DNA from: Candidatus Hydrothermota bacterium
GTDB taxonomy: Bacteria; Hydrothermota; Hydrothermia; UBA1063
Reading direction: 5' to 3'
Assembly (NCBI GenBank): GCA_003644895.1
Contig: QNDO01000079.1
Location: 1 to 7,022, forward strand
DNA length: 7,022 nucleotides
The notes under the pieces were generated by a model. It saw nothing but the letters and a program-made list of their open reading frames with translations. It searched no databases and had not been told where the DNA came from. How positions within the stretch are numbered: position 1 is the stretch's first letter; each line of letters begins with the position of its first letter. A program made the translations under genes and the position numbers. Shown here one piece after another: positions 1-5,859 of this stretch.

Positions 1-60
1 CAGATATAGAACAGCATTATTTAAGTAAAACATAGGGAATAAGTACTTATATACTTCACT

Positions 61-102
61 TTCCGCTTTACGCTTTCCGCTTCACGCTGCACGCTTCACG
101 AC
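61..102. repeat. Heptanucleotide tandem repeat, six copies
   Basis: Six consecutive 7-base units can be read: TTCCGCT, TTACGCT, TTCCGCT, TCACGCT, GCACGCT, TCACGAC. The core is (T/G)(T/C)(A/C)CGCT, and the last unit is degenerate. The block lies in the noncoding leader, ending 33 bases before the -35 box of the rex promoter. It is purely intergenic, GC-richer than its surroundings, and has no open frame of note. The role is unknown. Such short, slightly imperfect tandem arrays often vary in copy number by slippage. The rest of 1-134 shows nothing else I can name. Confidence 0.8.
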
Positions 103-134
103 TTAGCCTCACCCGATCTATATTCCCCCGCTCC

Positions 135-163
135 TTGACAAATTTTTGAGCAAATATTATAAT
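135..163 (+). promoter_or_regulatory. Consensus sigma-70-type promoter of the rex operon
   Basis: A perfect TTGACA (135-140) and a perfect TATAAT (158-163) are separated by exactly 17 bases. Transcription should begin near 170, giving a leader of about 26 bases that carries the ribosome binding site AAGGAG at 184-189 ahead of the rex ATG at 196. A fully consensus promoter is intrinsically strong, which fits control by a repressor bound at the adjoining palindrome. Confidence 0.9.
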
Positions 164-164
164 G

Positions 165-182
165 TGAAAGTTATAACTTTCA
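165..182. promoter_or_regulatory. 18-bp perfect palindrome, probable Rex operator (autoregulation)
   Basis: TGAAAGTTATAACTTTCA is a perfect inverted repeat starting two bases after the -10 box and covering the expected start of transcription, where a bound repressor would block RNA polymerase. The outer elements TGTGAAA (163-169) and TTTCATA (178-184) resemble the half-sites of Rex boxes of the TTGTGAA-spacer-TTCACAA type. They are 8 bases apart here, wider than usual. The palindrome is seen directly. Assignment to Rex is inferred from position (the first gene downstream encodes Rex) and half-site similarity. Another dimeric regulator cannot be excluded. Confidence 0.65.
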
Positions 183-195
183 TAAGGAGTGGAAT

Positions 196-822
196 ATGAA
201 AGAAGTCACTCCAGAAGTAACAATAAGAAGACTTACACGGTATCTAAGATGTCTTGAGTTCATGAGTGAAAATGGTAAAAAGGTGGTTCTGTCCAAGGAA
301 CTAGCAAAAACCTGTAAAATTTCCAGTTCTCTTGTAAGACGCGATCTTTCCTACTTCGGGGATTTTGGAGTTAAAGGTACTGGATATGATATTGAAGTCC
401 TGAAGCAAAAAATCAGAAACATACTGGGCATAGATAGAACAAGAAATCTCATCGTCATCGGAATTGGTAATGTTGGTAGGGTCCTCCTAAACTACCAGTT
501 CATGAACCCCGGCCTCAGGATCATTGCAGGTTTCGATAAAGATCCACAGAAAGCAGGTAAAAAAATTAACGGTATTCCGGTATATCACGATGATAAACTG
601 GAGGAGTTCATTAAAAATAACAATATCTCCATTGCGGTTGTGGCAGTTCCAAGAGATGCCGTCCATGAAGTTGTAAACAGACTGGTAAATTCTGGTGTGA
701 AGGCAATCCTAAGCTTTGCTCTTATTCCTATCCAAGTCCCAGAGGATGTTGTATTAAGTTATGTTGAAATTGAATCAGAACTTGAAATACTTTCTTATAA
801 ATTAAAAACAAGGGGGTTGTAA
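196..822 (+). CDS. rex: Redox-sensing transcriptional repressor Rex
   Basis: Rex is a homodimeric cytoplasmic repressor that reads the NADH/NAD+ ratio: it binds DNA when NADH is low and leaves when NADH binds. The 208-residue length is normal for the family. Residues 5-62 form the winged helix; the recognition region SSSLVRRDLSYFGDFGVKG and the following GYD are highly characteristic. Residues 84-180 form a Rossmann fold with G89-x-G91-xx-G94 and an acidic residue at the end of the second strand (D114, in GFDKDP), which favours NAD(H) over NADP(H). The C-terminal stretch VPEDVV...VEIESELEILSYKL matches the helix that swaps between subunits. The ATG at 196 has a good AAGGAG seven bases upstream. 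It is the first gene of a tight operon and is probably autoregulated through the palindrome at 165-182. Confidence 0.97.
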   Translation: MKEVTPEVTIRRLTRYLRCLEFMSENGKKVVLSKELAKTCKISSSLVRRDLSYFGDFGVKGTGYDIEVLKQKIRNILGIDRTRNLIVIGIGNVGRVLLNYQFMNPGLRIIAGFDKDPQKAGKKINGIPVYHDDKLEEFIKNNNISIAVVAVPRDAVHEVVNRLVNSGVKAILSFALIPIQVPEDVVLSYVEIESELEILSYKLKTRGL

Positions 823-823
823 C

Positions 824-1030
824 ATGAAGGCAGATAAGACTCTGGATGTGAGGGCATTTATGTGCCCCATGCCTATAATAAAAACAAAAAGTAATAAAGG
901 AGAAATGAAGTCCAAGCAAAGATTGGAAAATGTTGGGTTTACAGTTAAAGTAACACCCTTTGGATGGTTCTTTGCCCTAGAAACAAAATTGATTGGCCAC
1001 TCCCTTGGCAGGATATTCAAAGAAATATGA
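824..1030 (+). CDS. TusA-like sulfur-carrier protein, diverged and slightly short
   Basis: This is a 68-residue protein whose first 22 residues are plainly TusA/SirA-like. It carries LDVR at 7-10 and CPMP at 14-17, the CPxP motif whose cysteine (C14) holds the persulfide in sulfur relay for tRNA thiolation, cofactor synthesis or sulfur metabolism, followed by IIKTK. EMKS (27-30) and GHSL (58-61) also resemble family positions. The middle (31-57) is poorly conserved, and the usual last beta strand is missing, since the chain ends about ten residues after GH. The sequence is in frame throughout, so this is either a fast-evolving member or an early decaying one. Its ATG is one base past the rex stop, with AGGGGG (811-816) inside rex as binding site. 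Its TGA overlaps the next ATG (ATGA), implying co-transcription and coupled translation. Confidence 0.72.
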   Translation: MKADKTLDVRAFMCPMPIIKTKSNKGEMKSKQRLENVGFTVKVTPFGWFFALETKLIGHSLGRIFKEI

Positions 1031-1725
1031 AAACCGTATATTTCATAACAGGGACTTCAAGAGGTATAGGTCTGGAGTTCACCATCCAGCTCCTTAAGAA
1101 GGGTGATATTGTTCTTGCCGGTGCAAGGCATCCGGAAGATTCACCTGAATTGATGGAATTAAAATCAAGACACACAGAGAATCTTCATCTTTTTAAACTG
1201 GATGTCACAAAAGAAAATATGATTAGCGAAATTGCGAAAAAGATACCTGTAGAGAGGATAGACGTCCTCATTAACAATGCAGGTATTCTGGATAGAACGA
1301 ATTCTTTTGGGTCCCTTAACTTCGAGAAAATCCTTCAGGTGCTAAATACAAACACTCTTGGGCCCTTGAGAATGACACCGGCACTACTTCCCTATCTTTC
1401 CAGATCCAGTAAGCCCAGAATAGTCAATGTAAGTTCAATCATGGGTTCTATCTCTGATACATACGGTGGTGGCTCCAATTATGGCTACAAGATTTCAAAA
1501 GCTGCATTGAATATGGTAACAAGAATGCTTGCAGGAGACCTCCAGGGGTATGGAATCATAGTGGTATCACTACATCCGGGGTGGGTGAGGACGGACATGG
1601 GGGGCCCAGGTGCACTTGTTACTCCAGAAGAATCGGTGAGGGGCCTGATCAAAGTTATTGAAAACCTAAAAATAGAAGATTCGGGAAGTTTTATCGAATA
1701 TACAGGGAATAAACTGAACTGGTAA
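1027..1725 (+). CDS. Short-chain dehydrogenase/reductase, C-factor/sniffer type
   Basis: This is a 232-residue cytoplasmic NAD(P)-dependent oxidoreductase of the classical SDR fold. Visible motifs are the dinucleotide loop TGTSRGIG (8-15), NNAG (83-86), the catalytic serine in VSS (135-137), Y154-xxx-K158, and PGWVRTDMGG (184-193). The TGTSRGIG start, short size and HPGWVRTDMGG segment fit the C-factor (CsgA)/sniffer subgroup, whose natural substrates are mostly unknown; likely a carbonyl reductase or alcohol dehydrogenase. I start at 1027 rather than the in-frame ATG at 964. MKTVYFITG is the normal SDR beginning, and the longer form would add 21 nonhomologous residues lying within the TusA-like gene. 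Start and upstream stop overlap at ATGA. AGGAT at 1010-1014 is a weak binding site, so coupling probably matters. As last gene of the Rex operon it may be NADH-linked. Confidence 0.92.
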   Translation: MKTVYFITGTSRGIGLEFTIQLLKKGDIVLAGARHPEDSPELMELKSRHTENLHLFKLDVTKENMISEIAKKIPVERIDVLINNAGILDRTNSFGSLNFEKILQVLNTNTLGPLRMTPALLPYLSRSSKPRIVNVSSIMGSISDTYGGGSNYGYKISKAALNMVTRMLAGDLQGYGIIVVSLHPGWVRTDMGGPGALVTPEESVRGLIKVIENLKIEDSGSFIEYTGNKLNW

Positions 1726-1736
1726 TTTTTGTCAGA

Positions 1737-2675
1737 TCAAAGTCCTACTTTCAGTGCCTTACCCTGCCAAGTATTAAGTTCTTCAAGTATTTTTTCTATT
1801 TCCTGCTGTGCAACAAATTTGTTGGAACTCCATAAAGGAGCTACGAGCCCTTCTACCGCCCTGCCTGCCAGTCTGTGGATTATAATTTTTGGTGCTAAAT
1901 GCTCAATGAATTTCACCGCAACTTCTGCATATTCACGGGGGGTTTCAAAAATCTTCAGCTTCCCTCTACGATAAATCTCCGCAAGTGGTGTACCTTCTAC
2001 CACATAAAGGTGATGCATCTTAATGCCGTCTATTCCCAAGACAGATAGTACCCTGGCAGTTTCAATCATCTCCTTCACAGTTTCTCCTGGAAGACCGAGT
2101 ATCACATGGGCAAGTATAAGAATATTTCTTCTCTTTTTTGTCCTTAAAATCGCATCTATATTCTCAGCCACTCCATGCATCCTCTTTACCTTTTCCAGAC
2201 TCCTCAGATGCATGCTCTGGACACCAATTTCTAGCCAGACATAATGTTTCTCTGCAATTTCCTCAATTACATCGAGCACTTCCTCAGAAACAAGATCGGG
2301 TCGGGTGGAGATGGATATACCCACCACATCCTTTATTTCAAAGACACTCCAGTAAAGTTCCCTCAATTTTTCTGGCGGTGCATATGTATTTGAAAAAGCT
2401 TGAAAATATGCAATAAATTTGTTTGCACCAAATTTTTCCCGTATAAATTCAATTCCTTTTCTGAGCTGTTCGATAACAGGGATTTCCGGCTTGACATATC
2501 CAGCCCTCGAACCTGCTTCATCGCAGAATATACATCCTCCATATCCCAGGGTTCCATCTCTGTTAGGGCAGGTAAAGCCAGCATCAAGGGATACACGATA
2601 TACCTTTTCTCCGAATATCTTTTTCAGATGGCAACTGAAGCTGTAATATCTTTTTCCGCACCATTCCTCGAACAT
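1737..2675 (-). CDS. YtqA/YhcC-family radical SAM protein (MnmL-like)
   Basis: The 312-residue length matches TIGR01212-type radical SAM proteins (E. coli YhcC, B. subtilis YtqA). The 4Fe-4S cluster cysteines have the family's own spacing, C36-x11-C48-xx-C51, inside FTCPNRDGTLGYGGCIFC. This differs from the common CxxxCxxC but is normal here. Other family blocks are SISTRPD (121-127), WLEIGVQS (147-154), GLPGE (194-198), KMHHLYVVEGTPLA (219-232) and the C-terminal HRLAG (267-271). The YtqA branch has been renamed MnmL for a role in mnm5(s2)U formation at the tRNA wobble base; whether this protein does the same is inference, and no MnmM-like methylase lies in the window. It converges on the SDR gene with an 11-base gap. 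No Shine-Dalgarno is visible before the ATG. Confidence 0.93.
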   Translation of the reverse strand: MFEEWCGKRYYSFSCHLKKIFGEKVYRVSLDAGFTCPNRDGTLGYGGCIFCDEAGSRAGYVKPEIPVIEQLRKGIEFIREKFGANKFIAYFQAFSNTYAPPEKLRELYWSVFEIKDVVGISISTRPDLVSEEVLDVIEEIAEKHYVWLEIGVQSMHLRSLEKVKRMHGVAENIDAILRTKKRRNILILAHVILGLPGETVKEMIETARVLSVLGIDGIKMHHLYVVEGTPLAEIYRRGKLKIFETPREYAEVAVKFIEHLAPKIIIHRLAGRAVEGLVAPLWSSNKFVAQQEIEKILEELNTWQGKALKVGL

Positions 2676-2688
2676 AGTATAAGAATAA

Positions 2689-2694
2689 ATTATA
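2689..2694 (-). promoter_or_regulatory. Possible -10 box of the radical SAM gene
   Basis: On the minus strand a perfect TATAAT lies 13 bases before the start codon. Initiation about seven bases beyond it would leave a leader of only some six bases, too short for a Shine-Dalgarno, and none is present. No good -35 box is found at 16-18 bases, so the call rests on the -10 alone in AT-rich DNA. Confidence 0.4.
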
Positions 2695-2741
2695 AATCAC
2701 GAGGCCTCAAGAAAACTGATTTCTTTTTCTTTTGAATAAAC

Positions 2742-2774
2742 TATAATTATTTAACGTATTTCATATAAAGGAGG
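2742..2774 (+). promoter_or_regulatory. -10 box and strong ribosome binding site of the DUF1648 gene
   Basis: TATAAT occurs at 2742-2747 in the divergent gap, without a convincing -35 (only TTTCTT at 16 bases). AGGAGG at 2769-2774 is a perfect Shine-Dalgarno five bases before the ATG at 2780 and fixes that start with confidence. It contrasts with the opposite gene, which has no such site. Confidence 0.55.
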
Positions 2775-2779
2775 TTAAA

Positions 2780-3430
2780 ATGAAATTTTACAAATACGGT
2801 TCTATGGTTCTTGTTGTTATTTCCTTCGCAATAGCAATTTATTTCTACCCCACCCTCCCGGAAAAAATCGTAACACACTGGAATGCTCAGGGAATACCCG
2901 ACGGATGGGGCAGCAAATTTACTGGATTATTCACCTTCCCGTTGACTATGCTTTTTATTTTCTTTCTTATGCTCCTTATTCCTAAAATCGACCCGCTGAG
3001 AAAAAACATACAAAAATTTTTAAAAATGTATTACGCATTCTTCTTTTTCCTGTTGTTGTTCTTTATCTTCGTGCAGCTCCAGACTACTTTGTGGAATGCA
3101 GGCATTGAAATAAGTCCCAATATTTTCTTCCCAATCGGACTATCCTTCCTCATGTATATTATATCCCTGCTACTGACTCAGGCCAGAAGAAACTGGTTTG
3201 TGGGTATCAGAACACCATGGACAATCTCCAGTGAGGAGGTCTGGAACAAGACCCATAAGCTGGGCGCTTTGCTCTTTAAGCTAGTAGCAATAATTGTTCT
3301 CATAGGTGTTATATTTCCCAGATACTCCATATATTTTGTTCTGATACCTGTTTTGAGCGTGGCTGTTTTTCTGGTTATATACTCTTACATACTCTACACA
3401 AAAATTGAAGAAAAGGAAGAAAAGGTGTAA
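2780..3430 (+). CDS. DUF1648/SdpI-like integral membrane protein
   Basis: This 216-residue protein has about six hydrophobic helices, near 7-23, 48-68, 84-102, 113-132, 162-180 and 184-206. The segment after the first helix, LPEKIVTHWNAQGIPDGWGSK (residues 26-46), is the DUF1648 signature, with the conserved LP, HWN, G and D. The later loop RRNWFVGIRTPWT...VWNKTHKLG (137-162) is the SdpI/YhfL-family signature. In B. subtilis SdpI protects against the SdpC toxin and relays to the SdpR repressor. Neither a toxin nor an ArsR-type SdpR gene is adjacent here, so the immunity role should not be carried over; many bacteria hold SdpI-like proteins of unknown function. It ends with a charged cytoplasmic tail (KIEEKEEK). 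It is a single gene, convergent with the following methyltransferase, with no clear terminator between. Confidence 0.88.
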   Translation: MKFYKYGSMVLVVISFAIAIYFYPTLPEKIVTHWNAQGIPDGWGSKFTGLFTFPLTMLFIFFLMLLIPKIDPLRKNIQKFLKMYYAFFFFLLLFFIFVQLQTTLWNAGIEISPNIFFPIGLSFLMYIISLLLTQARRNWFVGIRTPWTISSEEVWNKTHKLGALLFKLVAIIVLIGVIFPRYSIYFVLIPVLSVAVFLVIYSYILYTKIEEKEEKV

Positions 3431-3449
3431 TCCAAACTTAATGGCTTCA

Positions 3450-4079
3450 TTAGGTAGATCGAGCCCTGATCACTACAAAGGACCCTTCACCGTAACCACT
3501 CTTTACTGGCTCTAATACTCGAATATCTTTTAAATCTTTGAAAAGGGTCTGAACAATCTCAATTTCAATAAAACCTGCTTTATTCAGATAACCCAGAACT
3601 TCACGGGTGGAATAAAATTTTGCTATACTGTAAAAAACACTTTCCTCCTTATGTGTCTCATACTTTCTCCCTATTCTACTCTCTCTGTCCACAAAGCCCA
3701 CAAGCAGGTATCCACCTGGTCTCAATATCCTTTTAACCTCCTCAAAGGCCCTGTGAATATCATCCAGAAAACATACGGTGGTAGCCATCAGGGCAAAATC
3801 AAAAGTACAATCCTTTATTGGTAATGCCTCTGCGATCCCCCTTATTACTTCTATTCCTCTTTCCCTGGCTAACTTTGCCATTTTTACAGATGGCTCTACT
3901 CCAAATTTAATACCAAGGGGAGCTGCAAACCTCCCACTACCTACACCTATTTCAATACCTTTCCCCGGGGGTAAAAGCTTTCGAAGTGCGTTGAGTTCTG
4001 ATTCATAAACATAAATATATCGTTCGAACCATTCTTCATATCTCTGTGTGTAATTTTCAAAAGGTTTTATTTTGGGCAT
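3450..4079 (-). CDS. Class I SAM-dependent methyltransferase (Methyltransf_11/UbiE-like)
   Basis: This is a 209-residue soluble methyltransferase of unknown substrate. Motif I is EIGVGSGRF (43-51). The acidic residue after strand 2 is E62 in GVEPS. AEALPI (83-88) and FDFALMATT (93-101) form motif II and its surroundings, and RILRPGGYLLVGFV (117-130) forms motif III. The N-terminal PFENYTQRYEEWF is typical of a common bacterial and archaeal subfamily that starts just there, which is why I choose the ATG at 4079 over an in-frame TTG at 4097. Neither start has a Shine-Dalgarno sequence. It does not resemble the MnmM/YtqB type, so I do not link it to the radical SAM gene. It may modify a small molecule such as a quinone, lipid or metal species. 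It is transcribed divergently from the diguanylate cyclase gene. Confidence 0.9.
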   Translation of the reverse strand: MPKIKPFENYTQRYEEWFERYIYVYESELNALRKLLPPGKGIEIGVGSGRFAAPLGIKFGVEPSVKMAKLARERGIEVIRGIAEALPIKDCTFDFALMATTVCFLDDIHRAFEEVKRILRPGGYLLVGFVDRESRIGRKYETHKEESVFYSIAKFYSTREVLGYLNKAGFIEIEIVQTLFKDLKDIRVLEPVKSGYGEGSFVVIRARST

Positions 4080-4085
4080 ATTAAA

Positions 4086-4113
4086 AATATACAACAAGCT
4101 AAAGGTTTTTCAA
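4086..4113 (-). promoter_or_regulatory. Promoter of the methyltransferase gene, start-proximal
   Basis: Read on the minus strand, TTGAAA (4113-4108) and TATATT (4091-4086) are separated by 16 bases. Only six bases lie between the -10 box and the ATG at 4079, so transcription would begin at or within a base or two of the start codon. This agrees with the lack of a Shine-Dalgarno and suggests a leaderless message. AT-richness makes chance matches possible. Confidence 0.5.
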
Positions 4114-4143
4114 AAACATTGCAATTCAAAAATAATCCGGGTA

Positions 4144-4172
4144 TTGAAAAATGCATCAAACTCTTATAAAAT
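4144..4172 (+). promoter_or_regulatory. Promoter of the diguanylate cyclase gene, start-proximal
   Basis: TTGAAA (4144-4149) and TAAAAT (4167-4172) are 17 bases apart; an overlapping TATAAA (4165-4170) would give 15. The ATG at 4181 is eight bases after the -10 box, so the predicted transcript begins at or just before the start codon. No Shine-Dalgarno exists in ATAAATCTCT before the ATG. Confidence 0.55.
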
Positions 4173-4180
4173 AAATCTCT

Positions 4181-5374
4181 ATGGCTACTGAAAAACATTT
4201 TAATAATCTAGAACTACAGAATATCTCCATCGACAGGATCACACTAAAATTTAACAATAAAGAACTTGAAAAACAATTTATACTTGATTATAACCGGAGT
4301 ATTCTGAATCTTGTAAGGATTGCTCTGCTTATTGGCGTCTTTTTGTATGCTATATTTGGAGTCCTGGACTCCGTTATGGTCGGGGAAACAAAAACGAAAA
4401 TTTGGATTATTCGTTATTTAATAGTATGTCCCTCCATACTGATAAGTATTATCCTGACCTTCTCCAGACACTTTGTAAAATACTTACAAATTTTACTATC
4501 TATTATTGTACTGATAGCAGGACTTGGAATTGTTGCCATGCTGGCCATGATAAAACCTCCTGCACTGTATCTTTATTCCCAGGGGGTCCTCCTTGTCTTA
4601 ATGTTTAATTATACGTTTGTGCGTTTAAGATTCTGGTATGCAACAATAAACTTTCTTATAATAATATGTGCTTTTGAGATTACTTCTCTGTTGATTAATC
4701 CCCTACCCCCTCATATTTTTATCAACAATAATTTCTTCTTAATATCTGCCAACGCTATTGGAATGATTGTGGCATATATCCTCGAAAATTATGCCAGGAG
4801 TAATTATTTACAGAATCTGAAATTATCTAGATTGGCGGGAGAGGATCCTCTAACAGGCCTCCTCAACAGAAGAGTATTCCTCGATAGATTTTCAGAGGAA
4901 CTTCTCAGGGTCAAAAGGTATAATCGAGAAATCGTATTTGCCATGATAGACCTGGACAACCTCAAAGAAATTAACGATCAGCATGGACATCCTGTAGGGG
5001 ACGAAGTAATTGTAAGTTTTGCAAAGGTTTTGAGTGCAAATCTCAGAAAAACAGATATAATTGGTAGAATAGGAGGAGATGAGTTCGGCATAATCCTTCT
5101 GAATCCCGTTTCTGAGGAAGATCTTCTATCTATTTTTAGAAAAATAACCGAGAAATGGATATTCTCTGCTAAATCTCAGGAATTTGAACCTTCATTCTGT
5201 GCAGGTTGTATAAAAATTTCTGGTAAAAGCGGGATACTTGACCCACTGGAACTTTATTCTAAAGTCGACCAGGCACTTCTTAAAGCAAAATCCGGAGGAA
5301 AGGGCAGAATAATTTTCCTCGATGAATCTGGAAGAGAGGTCCTGAATGCCGGCCTGCTAGATGAAAAAGAGTGA
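4181..5374 (+). CDS. Membrane-bound diguanylate cyclase (6 TM + GGDEF)
   Basis: This 397-residue protein should make c-di-GMP from two GTP at the inner membrane. After a soluble head (1-43), six hydrophobic helices span roughly 44-63, 74-94, 101-123, 127-147, 151-173 and 183-203. They form a membrane sensor resembling the MASE-like inputs seen on some nucleotide cyclases; its ligand is unknown. The GGDEF domain begins at DPLTGLLNRR (222-231). Metal and guanine ligands are present: D257, N265 and D274, then GGDEF at 298-302, all at the spacing known from PleD. The product-inhibition site RxxD (R289, D292) lies exactly five residues before GGDEF, so feedback inhibition is expected. There is no EAL or HD-GYP partner and no receiver domain. 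The ATG has no Shine-Dalgarno and no later Met precedes the first helix. Confidence 0.95.
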   Translation: MATEKHFNNLELQNISIDRITLKFNNKELEKQFILDYNRSILNLVRIALLIGVFLYAIFGVLDSVMVGETKTKIWIIRYLIVCPSILISIILTFSRHFVKYLQILLSIIVLIAGLGIVAMLAMIKPPALYLYSQGVLLVLMFNYTFVRLRFWYATINFLIIICAFEITSLLINPLPPHIFINNNFFLISANAIGMIVAYILENYARSNYLQNLKLSRLAGEDPLTGLLNRRVFLDRFSEELLRVKRYNREIVFAMIDLDNLKEINDQHGHPVGDEVIVSFAKVLSANLRKTDIIGRIGGDEFGIILLNPVSEEDLLSIFRKITEKWIFSAKSQEFEPSFCAGCIKISGKSGILDPLELYSKVDQALLKAKSGGKGRIIFLDESGREVLNAGLLDEKE

Positions 5375-5411
5375 TCACCTTTCCATGAAATGCAATTTTC
5401 GGAATAAGTGA

Positions 5412-5843
5412 ATTGACTTTTTACTGTCCTCTTTTGTATGGGGAGTTCACAGGGCAATTCGTAACCGATCTCATAAACATATTCATCTTACCGGAACTGG
5501 AGATATGGATGTACATAGCCATAATGGGGAGTACCCTCATATCCATCCTACAAAATTAAAAGAATTAACACCATGGATTCTCTTCATCATATTTGTGTTT
5601 GGTCCCTGCGAACCCTTGATTCCTCTCGTGATGTATCCAGCAGCCAAAGGTAAGATGCTCACTGTGGCAATAGTTGCACTTATCTTCGGATTAACCACCA
5701 TTGCAACCATGGTGCTCATAGTTTTAACTTCATCTTCTGTATTATCAAAGTTACCGCTCCGCAAACTTGAAAGATATTCACATGCACTGGCTGGGTTAGT
5801 AATCTTTCTTTGTGGTGGGGCTATTAAGTTCTTGGGGCTATAA
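5412..5843 (+). pseudogene. 5'-truncated TauE/SafE/UreH-like membrane transporter (C-terminal half)
   Basis: From ATG 5505 there is a 112-residue frame, but family-like sequence continues in frame upstream without an ATG to 5412, where TGA (5409-5411) stops it. This upstream part reads SSFVWGVHRAIRN then SHKHIHL, followed by the His-rich stretch DVHSHNGEYPHIHPT. That matches the helix end and histidine-rich cytoplasmic loop in the middle of TauE/SafE- or UreH/HupE-type proteins of about 220-240 residues. The C-terminal half follows: LTPWILFIIFVFGPCEPLIPL, a loop, TVAIVALIFGLTTIATMVLIVL, then ERYSHALAGLVIFLCGGAIKFLGL, giving three helices and the conserved GPCEP. The N-terminal three helices are absent, and the cyclase gene ends only 37 bases upstream. 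The ATG at 5505 has GGAG just two bases away, a poor site. I judge it a deletion remnant. A short three-helix protein, or a frame shift hiding further homology, is the alternative. Confidence 0.7.
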
Positions 5844-5859
5844 AATCTGCATTATTTCA

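Noticed and set aside
964..1026. N-terminal 21-residue extension of the SDR from the ATG at 964
   Set aside because: It lies within the TusA-like gene in another frame. The SDR fold begins at MKTVYFITG, and the ATG at 1027 forms an ATGA overlap typical of coupled genes.
2400..2735. 111-residue open frame on the + strand opposite the radical SAM gene
   Set aside because: It is an antisense shadow of a well-conserved gene, has no recognisable motif, and ends in a run of Phe from T-rich intergenic DNA.
2701..2737. Possible terminator: GAGGCCTC palindrome followed by AAGAAAACTGATTTCTTTTTCTTTT
   Set aside because: The 8-base palindrome has no loop, the A/T stem is imperfect, and it lies between two divergent starts where no terminator is needed.
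3450..4079. The methyltransferase as MnmM partner of the radical SAM protein
   Set aside because: Its N-terminus and motif layout are Methyltransf_11/UbiE-like, it is separated by another gene on the opposite strand, and no YtqB-type features are seen.
4080..4097. TTG start at 4097 adding six residues to the methyltransferase
   Set aside because: No ribosome binding site, and family members begin close to the ATG at 4079; the region more likely holds the -10 box.
5371..5411. Reading GATCACCTTTCC as the DHL of a transporter N-terminal EPDHLA motif
   Set aside because: The frame runs only about 16 codons to a stop, lacks the rest of the motif, and overlaps the intact cyclase end; chance match.
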